From contig JBBMOA010000009.1 in the NCBI GenBank assembly GCA_037954235.1, positions 29,477,126 to 29,541,125 on the forward strand: a stretch of DNA of 64,000 bases. Direction: 5' to 3'. The position numbers and the translations under genes were made by a program. Shown piece after piece: positions 22,309 to 32,476 of this stretch (its first letter is position 1; each line of letters starts with the position of its first letter). The stretch comes from Aulostomus chinensis (taxonomy: Eukaryota > Chordata > Actinopteri > Syngnathiformes > Aulostomidae). A model generated the notes under the pieces. That model was not told where the DNA came from, searched no databases, and saw nothing but the letters and a program-made list of their open reading frames with translations.

Positions 22309-22400
22309 GGAGTTTTTTTGGTTTGTTTTGGCGAAGGCACTTTTCAGCGGACGTAAACCTTTAGTAGGGATCCTCCCCAGGTTGCGTAACTGAGGCCCCT

Positions 22401-23609
22401 GCACTTGATTCCATTCTTCATTGAACATTTTCCTGTTTCTGCGTCTTCGCCGGCCGGCCGGCAGCACAACACACGTCTAATTCTTGCTGGCAACAAGCAG
22501 CAACTGCAGCTTGTCCGACTGAGATGAATTCCTCAAGATCCCTCGAGTAGCTCTGCTGTCGCTTTCACAACCTCTTTTATTTTTTAATTAGTATTTTTAA
22601 CCTCTTCTTCTGTTCTGTGAATTACAGCCATGAGTACTGCTGGCTCCTACCACCATCTCCTGATGAAAATCCAAGTTGCACTCGAGGTTATTCTCTCCAA
22701 ATGTGATCTCCTCAGTCTACTTTCCTGCAATATTTCCAAAGTTTGCTTGGATGTTAAATGGAAACCCGACTGTCTCAGCCAGATTCTCCTGTCCTGCTCC
22801 ACTGTCCCATGGATTCCTCTATTAGCAAAAAGTACCCAAGAATTGTTCATGCAAGGGTTTAAAAAGATTAAATCCAAATCTCACATCACTCAAAGCCATT
22901 TTCCCAAACATGCCCATGATTCACACTTCCACCAGTAATTACTTGGCCTCAAGAAACAGGTAATCCTTTATCCAGTAACAATTCTTTCTCCTAGCATCCA
23001 AGCAGGAACAAAGCTACTCCTTCTTCCTCAGTGAGGTATGAGCTTTACTTCTGCTGCTTCCTACTCAGAGCTGTGCAATGGTGAATCATAAAGGCACTAT
23101 TTGTGCTGGTGAAAGGGGTCCGCGGAGCTTAACGGGATGCTATCCATCCTCATTAGACTGATGGGAAGATGACTCGTTTCCTGCCTGAAAGTCACAACAG
23201 TATTTTTCAGAGCACAGCACTCAACACAATTCAGTAGAATTCACTGGAATGAGAGAGCGCTTGTTTCATCTTACAATACAATTGTAGCTTTAACAAAGTC
23301 ATTTGACTACAATAAGATAATCCTCCTTTGTTTTTAGCCTCATGAAGGAGATGAGAATGAAGCGATCTGCAGTCCTACCCAGGAGACACTGGAGCTCCTG
23401 GTGAAGTCACGCCATCAAAAAAATAACAACAAACATGAGATCAGGCAGATCAAACACCATTTTCTTATCTGGACATCCCGAGGCAATGAGGCCGCCTTGA
23501 TGTGGGGGAGCGACAACCTGACAGACTGAGCCTGCGATCTGGTGGATGGCAAGAGGCCTTGAAATGGAGCATCAGAGACGGATGAGGTGGGACTGGTGGG
23601 TTACAGCAC
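22401..23609. other. Non-coding DNA, nothing recognised
   Basis: Unique-looking sequence between the Harbinger relic and the CA satellite. A 102-residue frame (22630-22938, plus) has no recognised domain. A short GGCCGGCCGGC palindrome sits at about 22451-22461. Confidence 0.5.
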
Positions 23610-25352
23610 AACACACACACACACACACAGGCACGCCAACACACACACACACACACACAGGCACGCCAACACACACACACACAGGCACGCCAACACGCAC
23701 ACACACACACAGGCACGCCAACACACACACACACAGGCACGCCAACACACACACACACAGGCACGCCAACACACACACACACAGGCACGCCAACACGCAC
23801 ACACACACACAGGCACGCCAACACACACACACACAGGCACGCCAACACACACACACACAGGCACGCCAACACGCACACACACGCCAACACACACACACAC
23901 ACACACACACAGGCACGCCAACACACACACACACAGGCACACCAACACGCACACACACGCCAACACACACACACACACACACACACAGGCACGCCAACAC
24001 ACACACACACAGGCACGTCAACACGCACACACACGCCAACACACACACACACAGGCACGCCAACACGCACACACACGCCAACACACACACACACACACAC
24101 AGGCACGCCAACACACACACACACAGGCACACCAACACGCACACACACGCACACACACGCCAACACACACACACACAGGCACGCCAACACGCACACACAC
24201 GCCAACACACACACACACAGGCACGCCAACACACACACACACACACAAGCACGCCAACACGCACACACACACGCCAACACACACACACACGCCAACACAC
24301 ACACACACACAGGCACGCCAACACGCACACACACGCCAACACACACACACACACAGGCACGCCAACACACACAAGCACGCCAACACGCACACACACACGC
24401 CAACACACACACACACGCCAACACACACACACACGCCAACACACACACAGGCACGCCAACACGCACACACACGCCAACACACACACACATACACACACAC
24501 AGAGGCACGCCAACACACACACACACACACACAGGCACGCCAACACGCACACACACACACGCACACGCACACAAACGCACACACACACACAGGCACGCCA
24601 ACACACGCACACACACATAGAGGCACACCAAAACGCATACACACGCCAACACACACACACACACACACAGGCACGCCAACACGCACACACACACACGCCA
24701 ACACACACACGCCAACACACACACACACACAAACGCACACACACACAGGCACGCCAACACGCACACACACGCCAACACACACACACACACGCACGCCAAC
24801 ACACACACAGGCACGCCAACACACACACACACGCCAACACACACACACACACACACACAGGCACGCCAACACACACACACACACAGGCACGCCAACACGC
24901 ACACACACGCCAACACACACACACACACAAGCACGCCAACACGCACACACACGCCAACACGCACACACACGCCAACACACACACACAGGCACGCCAACAC
25001 ACACACACACAGGCACGCCAACACACACACACACAGGCACGCCAACACGCACACACACGCCAACACACACACACATACACACACACAGAGGCACGCCAAC
25101 ACACACACACACACACACACACAGGCACGCCAACACGCACACACACACAAACGCACACACACACACACACAGGCACGCCAACACACACACACGCACACAC
25201 ACATAGAGGCACGCCAACACGCACACACACGCCAACACACACACACACACAGGCACGCCAACACGCACACACACACACGCCAACACACACACACAAACGC
25301 ACACACACACACAGGCACGCCAACACACACACACGCACACACACACAGAGGC
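23610..25352. repeat. 1.75-kb CA-rich satellite with GGCACGCCAACAC units and higher-order structure
   Basis: A long array of CA tracts punctuated by AGGCACGCCAACAC and by CGCACACACACGCCAACAC, giving basic units of roughly 20-42 bp. Rare marker variants (CATACACAC, AGAGGCACGCC, ACAAACGCAC, CATAGAGGCAC) recur in the same order. The CATAC marker at 24490 recurs at 25076, and CATAGAGG at 24618 recurs at 25204, both exactly 586 bp apart, so part of the array has been duplicated as a block. Frames of more than 500 residues of Cys/Val/Leu or Thr/His repeats on both strands are array artefacts. Strong purine-pyrimidine alternation favours Z-DNA. Confidence 0.95.
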
Positions 25353-26406
25353 ACAAACATGCAAGCACAGTGGCTCTCAGCTGGAAGTGAACTGATTCAA
25401 AGTGAAGTCCGGTCCATGGTTCCTCCGTGGACTTCATCCAGGCAAATTTGGGTTTTGCCCCTTTGGTGACCTTCGGGACGCCATGACAGAGGCACGGGTG
25501 GCGCCACTGCCTTCTTCCATCAAAGGATTGCAATCAGTTGTAATCTATTAAATCCAAACATAGCTTTGGGATTAATTTGAGTTTTTCATCTTGACTAAAT
25601 TATTGATAGCAGGTCTACAAATAGAAATCTCTCATTGTGGGGCAACTGGTATTCAGGGTTACATCCTTTTTGAAAGGTAGACTGTTACCTGGAGTATTAA
25701 AGAACCCTGATGACCAATGACCTCATCAGAAACGGTTCTATTTTGATGGCTATTATCTCCATTAATATCCTGTAATGAGTTTTACTTTCATGCCTGCAAT
25801 CACTGTCTACCAGAAGGCATCATCCTTCCAAAATCTGGGTCTTATTTCGTGACGGGGCTCTTCAATGTGATTACCTCTGTATACACAAGTCCTCTGAGTA
25901 CCCGTGGATCTTCTGAGCTCCCATCTTTCTGGAATGTCCCTCAAAGGTTCATGTAAACATGCAATAATATGGACGCTGACTCTTCAGGCAGGACTCTCAT
26001 CTAAAAACAGGCGAGTAAACAAGGCAATACATCATTAACCTTCATTCTCCTGGGAGTTCAGTCACAAGGCTCCAACATAAACATGGTCGACTGGATAATT
26101 ACTTGCTCGAAGGAAGTCTCTCAACGTGATTATATTCCACTTGACAATGATTAATATCTATTTTGGGGTAATGTAATATTTTGTTGATGCCATGAGTCTT
26201 TTTCATAGCCTGATGGGTTGTACCTGTCCTTTCACGTTTAGTGCAGTGTCACACATCTTTACTGCCTCCATGACCTGGTATTTCTACCTGGAATGAACCA
26301 CTGTCAAGAGGACGGAAGTTACCAGAATCTAAGGTCAACAGCTCCTCTTCACCCTCTCAACTTCATAACTCCATGTTGTCCCCTGCAATCCTTTCATACA
26401 GCTGAT
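25353..26406. other. Non-coding DNA, nothing recognised
   Basis: No gene or element recognised up to the L1 target-site duplication. Confidence 0.5.
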
Positions 26407-26419
26407 AAAATAACCCACC
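26407..26419. repeat. L1 target-site duplication, left copy
   Basis: AAAATAACCCACC here is repeated exactly at 32627-32639 after the L1 poly-A tail. The first four A bases are ambiguous with the tail on the right side. A 13-bp duplication is normal for endonuclease-driven L1 insertion. Confidence 0.93.
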
Positions 26420-26570
26420 GTGGGACTTCCGGTGACGCCATGATGTAGAAGACACGAGGGAGAATTGCTCCGAGAGAAAACGAATGTAAAAATAGCTCTT
26501 TAACGTAATATTAGCAGCAGAAAGAGGTCGAGGACGCGGATAATCAGAGACTAAAGATAAGAGACATAAA
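26420..26570 (+). promoter_or_regulatory. L1 5' UTR (presumed internal promoter region)
   Basis: 151 bases between the left duplication and the ORF1 start, beginning GTGGGACTTCCGG. L1 elements carry their own promoter in this region (family knowledge). ACTTCCGG resembles an ETS-type site. At 151 bases it is short for a fish L1, so it may be a short-promoter family. Confidence 0.6.
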
Positions 26571-27119
26571 ATGGACAAAAAAGAGAAGTCAGCTAAGAAA
26601 GAAAATGCGAATGATACAGGCGCCGGTGGAGCGCCGCGCCGGGGATGGCGATGTCCGGAGACGAGGGTGAAAGAACGGGTGATTCAAGAAGCATGGAGGA
26701 AAAAGCTCACGTATGAGGGACGTAAGGTCTACTTCAACCAGGATTACACAAATGAAGTACAAAAAAAGAGGAAACAAGTGAGGGAAGTTATAAAGAAACT
26801 AAAGGAGAAGAACGTGAAGGCACAATCTCCATATCCTGCACAGCTGAAAGTCTTTCTGGAAGACGGGACAAAGACGTTTGCCACAGTAATGGATGCTGCA
26901 CCCATGCTGAGGAATATGGGGATTCAGGTGGAGGAGGAGGACGAGACCGAGAGACTACAGAGGGTGATGGCGCAAGGCAGCTGGACCATAATGACGGGAC
27001 AGAGGGGGAGAAGACAGCAGCCAACCATCACAGAGACGGACCTACGGCCTTATCAAGTGAAGTATTGCATACGAAGAGGGTGCCCTGAAATATACACGAT
27101 CAATAAAAGTGTCTGTTAA
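26571..27119 (+). pseudogene. L1 ORF1p remnant: C-terminal domain only
   Basis: The 182-residue frame starts MDKKEKSAKKENAND, a basic N-terminus. From about residue 30 it matches the ORF1p C-terminal domain of vertebrate L1s: RVIQEAWRKK, FNQDYTNEVQKKRKQ, YPAQLKVFLEDGTKTF and the DAAPMLRNMGI helix. ORF1p normally has a trimerising coiled coil and an RRM before this domain and is over 300 residues. Both are absent here, although the frame remains open, so an in-frame internal deletion (or alternative exon-like junction) removed them. ORF1p is the RNA-binding chaperone of the L1 particle; this product would lack the trimer and RRM parts. The ATG is chosen because it follows the 5' UTR and precedes the lysine-rich start usual for ORF1. 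Confidence 0.85.
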
Positions 27120-27465
27120 AAAGGACATCCACGAAGACAAATGGAGCTGGTTAAGAGGTAATTTACTACTTAAAAAAAACACAAAAACACAGACAAAATA
27201 TTGTTCTGGTTCTATTTTGGAGCAAAATCACTGCTTTTGTGGAGCAGATGGCAACTTTACACAACATCCGAGGAGTTGCAAGTGCGAACCACCAGAGGCC
27301 TTCGTCACAACTCTCTGGTCAGGGGACAGTTGGGAGTTGTTCTTCTTGTTATTGTGTATTAGTTCTTGAGGAGATGCAGACTTGTCTTTTTGGCTGTGCT
27401 ACTTTTTGCACAGTTATATTAGTTAGTAAGAGATGTAAAGTTACTGGGTTTCCACTTAAACAAAT
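27120..27465 (+). other. L1 inter-ORF spacer
   Basis: 346 bases between ORF1 stop and the first ORF2 endonuclease residues. No conserved domain seen. Longer than a typical inter-ORF spacer, so it may include decayed ORF sequence. Confidence 0.7.
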
Positions 27466-28250
27466 ATGAGGAGGCTAAACCTTGTGTCATGTAATGTCCA
27501 TGGGTTGAATCACCCCATAAAGAGAAAGAAAATACTGAGTCAATTGATACAAGAAACACATCTGGATGACAACGAATGTGACAAACTGAAAAGGGAACGG
27601 GTAAACCAAGTATTTCATGCTTCTTTTGGAAAAAGAAGGGGAGAAGCCATATTAATCAATAAATCCCTGCAATTTCATACAGAGAAAGTGATAAAAGACA
27701 ATCTGGGAAGATATACAATGATGGTTGGTTCCATAAGCGATATGACAATATCCATACTAAATGTTTATGCCCCAGATGAGGAAAATGCGGCATTCTTTAA
27801 AAATATAGCCAACGTAATTGCCAACAATGGGAAAGGGATGCTAGTGATTGGGGGTGATTTTAACACAGTGCGGAATGGTAAGCTGGATAGACTGCCTCCA
27901 GAACAGGGACCAAGTGCAAAATCTAAGGTACTAAGGTACTAAATAATGTCATAAGAGAGCGAGGTCTTACTGATCCATGGAGGAGAAATAACCCTAGAGG
28001 GGAGGATTTGACTTTTTACTCAAACCCACACGGGAGTTATTCAAGGATCGATTTTTTCTGCGTTTCACAACAACACATGCATAAAGTGCTGGACTGGCAC
28101 AGACACCATAACTATAAGTGATCCTGCTCCTATTACGCTAACGGTAGATACGGGTAATGAATCTTTTTTCAAATACTGGAGACTTCATGTATCTCTGTTA
28201 TCAGATGAGAGTGTGGTAAAGGAACTAAAACAAAATTTAAAGGAATACTT
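27466..28250 (+). pseudogene. L1 ORF2 endonuclease (APE-type) domain, frameshifted and catalytically altered
   Basis: The first frame (27466-27942) shows NLVSCNVHGLNHPIKRKK, QETHL with the catalytic Glu at residue 30, LNVYAPDEEN and IGGDFNTVRNG. In L1 endonucleases the QETHL Glu lies near residue 43, so about 13 residues are missing between KKILSQL and IQETHL. An 8-bp tandem duplication of CTAAGGTA (27923-27930 and 27931-27938) shifts the frame. The domain continues as NNVIRERGLTDPWRRNNPRG and SRIDFF in the next frame. The final SDH catalytic motif reads SDP (codon CCT at 28123-28125, one base from CAT). The domain would nick target DNA at A/T-rich sites to prime reverse transcription; this copy is dead. 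Confidence 0.88.
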
Positions 28251-29062
28251 TCAAACTAATGACAATGGGGAAGTTTCACCTTCAATTTTATGGGACGGGG
28301 GAAGGCAGTTATTAGAGGGAAAATAATAGAGATATCTTCCAGAATGAGAAAGGCCCGATTAAAGCAACAAAATATGTTAGAGAATAAAATTAGAGAGTTG
28401 GAATTGGAACACAAAAGAACATCAAGTAACTCAACACTTATCGAACTGACAAAAATCAAACAACGGCGAGATGAACTATTAACTTACAAAGCAGAGGGGG
28501 CTTTAAGGGTTACGAATCAGAGATATTATGAGATGGGGAATAGAGCCAGCAGATTATTAGCATTTCAACTTAGAAAAGCCCAGGCAAAAAGGACGATAAA
28601 TAAAATAAGACATCCGAACTCTAAAAAATATATGATAAAGCCAACGGAGATAGCAGAAGCCTTTGCAGAATACTATAAAAATCTATATGATGACCCTGAC
28701 TCGCAATCACTAGAAAATAAAACACTGGCATTCCTCAAAAGATCGCACTTACTGTCATTATTAACACAGGAGGCATCTGAAATGCTTCAGCCAATCTCAG
28801 TACAGGAAATAGCGAATACAATCAAGGTACTTCAAAATAATAAATCCCCTGGCACGGATGGGCTCTCGGGAGAATTTTATAAGTGTTTTGCGAAGGAGAT
28901 TACACCAGCCCTTTTCAAAGTATTGAACTATGCCCTGACATCAGGTGACCCACCAACATCTTGGTCAGAAGCCATTATCTCAGTCATACATAAAGAAGGA
29001 AAGGACCCAGCCACATGTGAAGGATACAGGCCTGTCAGCTTGTTATGTAGTGATCTGAAGAT
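28251..29062 (+). pseudogene. L1 ORF2 linker and N-terminal part of reverse transcriptase
   Basis: The open frame 28290-29072 contains a charged coiled-coil-like linker (ISSRMRKARLKQQNMLENKI), then KVLQNNKSPGTDGLSGEFYK and ISVIHKEGKDPATCEGYRP followed by VSLL. These are L1 RT motifs 0-1 in the expected order and spacing. The frame runs into the Penelope-like insertion at 29063 just after YRPVSLLCSDLK, and picks up a few foreign residues before a stop. The RT continues at 30315 after the insertion. Confidence 0.92.
29051..29062. repeat. Penelope-like element target-site duplication, left copy
   Basis: TGATCTGAAGAT here recurs exactly at 30315-30326. It brackets the nested element, and L1 homology resumes right after the second copy. 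Confidence 0.92.
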
Positions 29063-29354
29063 GTCTGTGTAGGTTCTCATTCATCCAGGTCATCGTAGAT
29101 CGAAGCCAAGTAAAATCTGGTCAACTGGACGTAAGTTTATCTTGAAGACGTTTCACCTCTCATCCGAGAGGCTTCTTCAGTTCTAGTGAAGAGTGTGGAA
29201 GCTCCAGCTTATAAACCTATGTGGGAGTGGTCAGTGCTATTGTGGTGGAAACGACCCTCCCGAGACTCACCTGGCCTCCCCAAACGACAGTCGTTGTGCG
29301 GTGTCAGGGAGTTTCAGGGGTGGTCGTTAGGGAGTTTCACCGACCACTCAGATG
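29063..29354 (-). other. Penelope-like element 3' region with hammerhead-like core
   Basis: Between the nuclease stop and the left duplication. It includes, on the minus strand, CTCTCGGATGAGAGGTGAAA followed by CGTC (around 29143-29172). Penelope-like pLTRs are known to carry hammerhead ribozymes with core CUGAUGA...GAAA. Here the first box reads CGGATGA, one substitution away, with GAAAC following. Possible decayed or variant ribozyme. Confidence 0.45.
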
Positions 29355-29813
29355 CTAATGGGCTGTGCTGGCAGCAGCCGTTCCACATGGGTCTTTCAGC
29401 TGAGCTCTTTGGGGAAGCTTTGAAAGGACTTGGTTGTAAATAGGTGAAAGGAAATGTCGCAGTCCACCTCCTCTGTTCAAAGATGGTTTCTCTATCCTGA
29501 CGTGGATGGCTTCTTTAACTCCTCTTTCAAACCATCTGTCCTCTCTGTCTAGGATTTGGACATGGTCGTCCTGGAAGGAGTGGCTTTCCTCCTTGAGGTG
29601 GAGGAAAACCGCTGAGTCCTGTCCTCCAGAGTTGGCTCTTCTATGTTGGGCCATGCGCTTGTTGAGGGGCTGTTTGGTTTCCCCTATGTAGAGATCCGTG
29701 CAGGCCTCACTGCATCTGACAGCGTATACCAGATTGCTTTTCTGGCTGTGAGGGGTGGGATCTTTGGGGTGAACCAGTCTTTGTCTCAGAGTGTTGTCTG
29801 GTTTAAAAGACAC
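29355..29813 (-). pseudogene. Penelope-like GIY-YIG endonuclease domain
   Basis: The 152-residue frame contains SNLVYAVRCSEACTDLYIGE followed by TKQPLNKRMAQHRR, the variant GIY-YIG core (VYAV ... LYIGET ... R..QH), then HLKEESHSFQDDHVQILDRE, DRWFERGVKEAIHVRIEKPS and LNRGGGLRHFLSP. These are the conserved landmarks, in order, of the C-terminal nuclease of Penelope-like elements, which cuts target DNA during insertion. The domain itself is intact as a frame but is detached from the RT by a frameshift and the RT is truncated, so this copy is non-functional. The Met at the start is simply the first in frame. Confidence 0.93.
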
Positions 29814-29854
29814 AGGGATGCGGTGCTTGTTATAGATTCTCCTTCATTTCTCAG

Positions 29855-30300
29855 AAACCCCTGCCACATAGGGGATCGCTATGTTTTTTTCTCCTGCCTT
29901 CTTCATCTTCCCTCCTCCTGGAGCTCTCCTCCTTTCTGGACCTGGAAGAGGATTTTACAAAGGTCCAGTCTGGGAAGCCACAAGTTTTAAGTGCTCTTTT
30001 CAGATGCTGCTGTTCTTTTTTCCGGCCTTGGACGCTGGTGGGGATGGTCTCCGCTCGGTGTTGCAGCGTCCTGATGACACCTAACTTGTGCTCCAGAGGA
30101 TGGTGAGAGTCAAAAAGCAAGTATTGGTCAGTGTGGGTGGGTTTCCTGTACACATCCACCCTCAGGCTCCTGTCCTCTTGAACGTAGACGTCGCAGTCCA
30201 AAAAGGGCAGATGGTTGTCTTTCACATCCTCTCTGGTGAACTTGATGTTGACGTCTACCGAGTTGATGTGTGCTGTAAACGGTTGTACCTCCTGAACCTT
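29855..30300 (-). pseudogene. Penelope-like RT: C-terminal (post-palm) fragment
   Basis: The minus frame shows INSVDVNIKFTREDV, then LPFLDCDVYVQEDRSLRVDV, YRKPTHTDQYLLFDSHHPLE and HKLGVIRTLQHRAETIPTS. LPFLD and YRKPTHTDQYL are highly conserved landmarks just after the catalytic palm in Penelope-like RTs. The frame's first dozen residues come from flanking L1 sequence read backwards. After the LKTCGFPDWTFVKSS block the sequence becomes Arg/Glu/Ser-rich and stops near 29851, while homology to the linker (NKHRIPVSFKP) resumes in the frame of the next entry, so a frameshift separates RT and nuclease. Confidence 0.9.
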
Positions 30301-30314
30301 GATCTTGATCTTGA

Positions 30315-31535
30315 TGATCTGAAGATAGTGACTCATATTTTAGCACATAGGATACAGATATATCTAACAAAATTAATCAAACCAGATCAGACAGGGTTCA
30401 TCCCTGGTAGACAAGGAGCTAACAATATTAGGAGAACATTAAATCTTATATCATGTACTAAAAACAACAGACAGCCCGCTTTGATGCTCAGTTTAGATGC
30501 ACAAAAGGCATTTGACCGGGTAAAAGGGAGCTTCCTGTATCGGACATTAGAAGTTTTTGGGTTTCATTCAACATTTACAGATTGGGTGAAATTGGTTTAT
30601 AAAAACCCCAAATCACGGATTACAGTTAACGGATGCTGTTCAGATTTCTTTCCCCTCAAAAGAGGGGTCAGACAAGGGGATTGTCTGAGTCCATTGCTGT
30701 TGGCATTCAGTATTGAACCATTAGCCGAATCAATAAGACAAAATAAGGATATTAAGGGAATAAGAGCTGAAGGGGGAGTGGAGCATAAAATATCTTTATT
30801 TGCTGACGATATATGAACATATCTAAGTGAACCCTCCTTAACTATACCAGCTTTATTGAACAATCTGAATGAATATGGAGAATTATCAGGTTAATTAACT
30901 AATGAATCTAAGACAGTAGCAATGATGCTTTCAGGCAAATATCCAACTGAATTAGAGGGAAAGTTCAATTTGAAATGGACCACCACAGGGTTTAGATATC
31001 TTGGCATCATTATTACTCCCATTATATCACAGCTATTTAAAGAAAATTATGGAAACTGATTACAGAAATAAAGACGGATTTGGCCAGATGGGAGACATTG
31101 CCCCCGTCGATGGTGGGAAGAATCGAAACAGTGAGAATGAACATTGTACCGAGATTGTTGTTTCTGTTCCAGTCACTGCCAATTATGGTCTCTAGTTCAA
31201 CTTTTAAGATGTTAGACAAAATCCTACCTAAATTTGTTTGGCAAAATAAAAAAGCTAGAATCAAATACAAAATCCTTCTTTGCCCAAAAGAGAAGGGAGG
31301 GTTAAATTTACCTGGTCTAAAAAGTTATTATTGCGCAGCACAACTTAGAGCGATTATTATGTGGATCACGAAGGAGACAGACACAATGTGGGTGGGAATG
31401 GAACAACATTCCTGTCAGAAAACACCTTTGGAGGTACTCCCGTTTTTGAAAGAGAAGATGCAGAAAAAAGAGGGGATGCGTAATGACTGGATTAGGGTAA
31501 CAATAAAAGTACGGTCAATAGTGCGAAAAAACTGA
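30315..31535 (+). pseudogene. L1 ORF2 reverse transcriptase, catalytic and thumb part
   Basis: Starting from the second copy of the duplication, the plus frame shows KPDQTGFIPGRQGANNIRRT, ALMLSLDAQKAFDRV (motif A with catalytic Asp), GVRQGDCLSPLLLAFSIEPL (motif B) and HKISLFADDI (motif C, FADD). A TGA stop at 30814-30816 follows FADDI directly, and further stops and frameshifts occur before 31080. After these, thumb/connection sequence continues (GRIETVRMNIVPRLLFLFQS, WQNKKARIKYKILLCPKEKG, GLNLPGLKSYYCAAQLRAI) to 31535. All catalytic motifs are legible, but the enzyme cannot be made as one chain from this copy. Confidence 0.92.
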
Positions 31536-31600
31536 AAATATCTAACTCAGTAAGTAGAATCACCAAAATAGCAGGAAATCCAGACTTTTTCCCATCTGTT

Positions 31601-32476
31601 ATGGATGCAGGGTACAACAAATGGAGAAGTAAGGGGTTAATTTATATTGCACAAGTTTTCAATGGACAGTATATGAAGTCGTTGGAACAACTTAAAAAAG
31701 AGTTTAACTTACCGAACCATGACTTCTACAAATTTCTAGAATTAAGACACTACCTTCAGAAGCACAGAGAGTGGGAAAATATTTGTACAACACCATCTAA
31801 GCTGGAGGAATTGCTGTTGTCGTATTTGGAGGGGGAGACTAAAAAGGGGTTAATATCAAAAATCTATAGAGTACTACAGCATGGATGTAAGGACAACAAT
31901 TTGAATGTTAAGGAAAAATGGGAATTAGAAACAAATACTATTAGACCAGATGAAAATTGGGAGGCAACATTCAGAGCAGGACACAAATTAGCAAGCAGCC
32001 CAATGTGGAGGGAGTCTGACTGGAAGGTGAAGATGAGATATTTCAACACTCCATCTAAGACTTCAAAATATAGCAACACATCTGAACTGTGTTGGAGGGG
32101 ATGTCAGTTAATAGGAGATTTGACGCACAGATTCTGGGATTGCCCACAGCTGTTGAACTTCTGGGAGAATGCTCGGAAGGAGACTGGGCAAATTTTGGAC
32201 ATTAATTTTGCTTTGGACGCAGCAATGTTTATCCTCGGCATACCACCTGAGAATCTGACCGACAGAAACCTGATTGCTTTGTGGAGGATTTTGATTCTGA
32301 TCGCTAAAAAGACAATAACAGCCTGCTGGCTAAAGCCAGAACCTCCAAACATATCACAATGGAGGAATAGAGTAAAAAATGTATACATCATGGAAAAAAT
32401 CACAGCAAGGTTACAGCTGAAAACAGGACAGTTTGCTGAAAGATTGGCACCAGTGAAAACAGTATTGGAATTATAA
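31601..32476 (+). pseudogene. L1 ORF2 C-terminal domain with Cys-rich motif
   Basis: The 291-residue open frame follows the RT after a short frameshifted gap and ends at the natural ORF2 stop. It includes CWRGC, then seven residues, H, four residues and C (within CWRGCQLIGDLTHRFWDC), which is the CX3CX7HX4C motif typical of vertebrate L1 ORF2 C-termini and needed for L1 RNP function (family knowledge). The following WENARKETGQIL and LWRILILIAKKTITACWL blocks are also typical of fish L1. Confidence 0.88.

Larger units (their letters stand above)
21380..22400 (-). mobile_element. Decayed PIF/Harbinger transposon
   Basis: The ends match GGGGCCTCATTT (from 21380) and its inverted counterpart AACTGAGGCCCC (ending 22399). 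GGGGCCTCATTTATAAA-type ends are typical of fish Harbinger elements. The interior holds a minus-strand Myb/SANT-like coding relic (21814-22107), as expected for the accessory DNA-binding protein of Harbinger transposons, and a subterminal 19-bp palindrome (22259-22308). A poly-A run lies at about 21464. No DDE nuclease sequence is seen, so the copy is internally deleted. The 3-bp flanks (CCT and TGC) do not match, so a target duplication is not confirmed. Confidence 0.7.
29063..30314 (-). mobile_element. 5'-truncated Penelope-like retroelement nested in the L1
   Basis: About 1.25 kb, inserted in opposite orientation to the L1, with a perfect 12-bp duplication. On the minus strand it runs from the end of the RT region (about 30300) through a GIY-YIG endonuclease (29813-29355) to a 3' segment of about 290 bases. 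Lack of the upstream RT palm including its YxDD shows 5' truncation. The sequences strongly resemble fish GIY-YIG Penelope-like elements (Neptune/Poseidon type; subgroup from memory). Because it interrupts an L1, it is younger than the L1 insertion. Confidence 0.92.

Noticed and set aside
23465..25533. Very long open frames (over 500 residues) on both strands
   Set aside because: They are Cys/Val/Leu and Thr/His repeats produced by a stop-free CA satellite, present in several frames and both strands at once.
30088..30310. Plus-strand frame joining Penelope-like antisense sequence to L1 RT as a fusion protein
   Set aside because: The first 70 or so residues are Penelope-like coding sequence read backwards; the apparent fusion is a chance result of the nested insertion.
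31864..32403. Minus-strand frames opposite the L1 ORF2 C-terminus
   Set aside because: Shadows of the genuine L1 frame on the plus strand.
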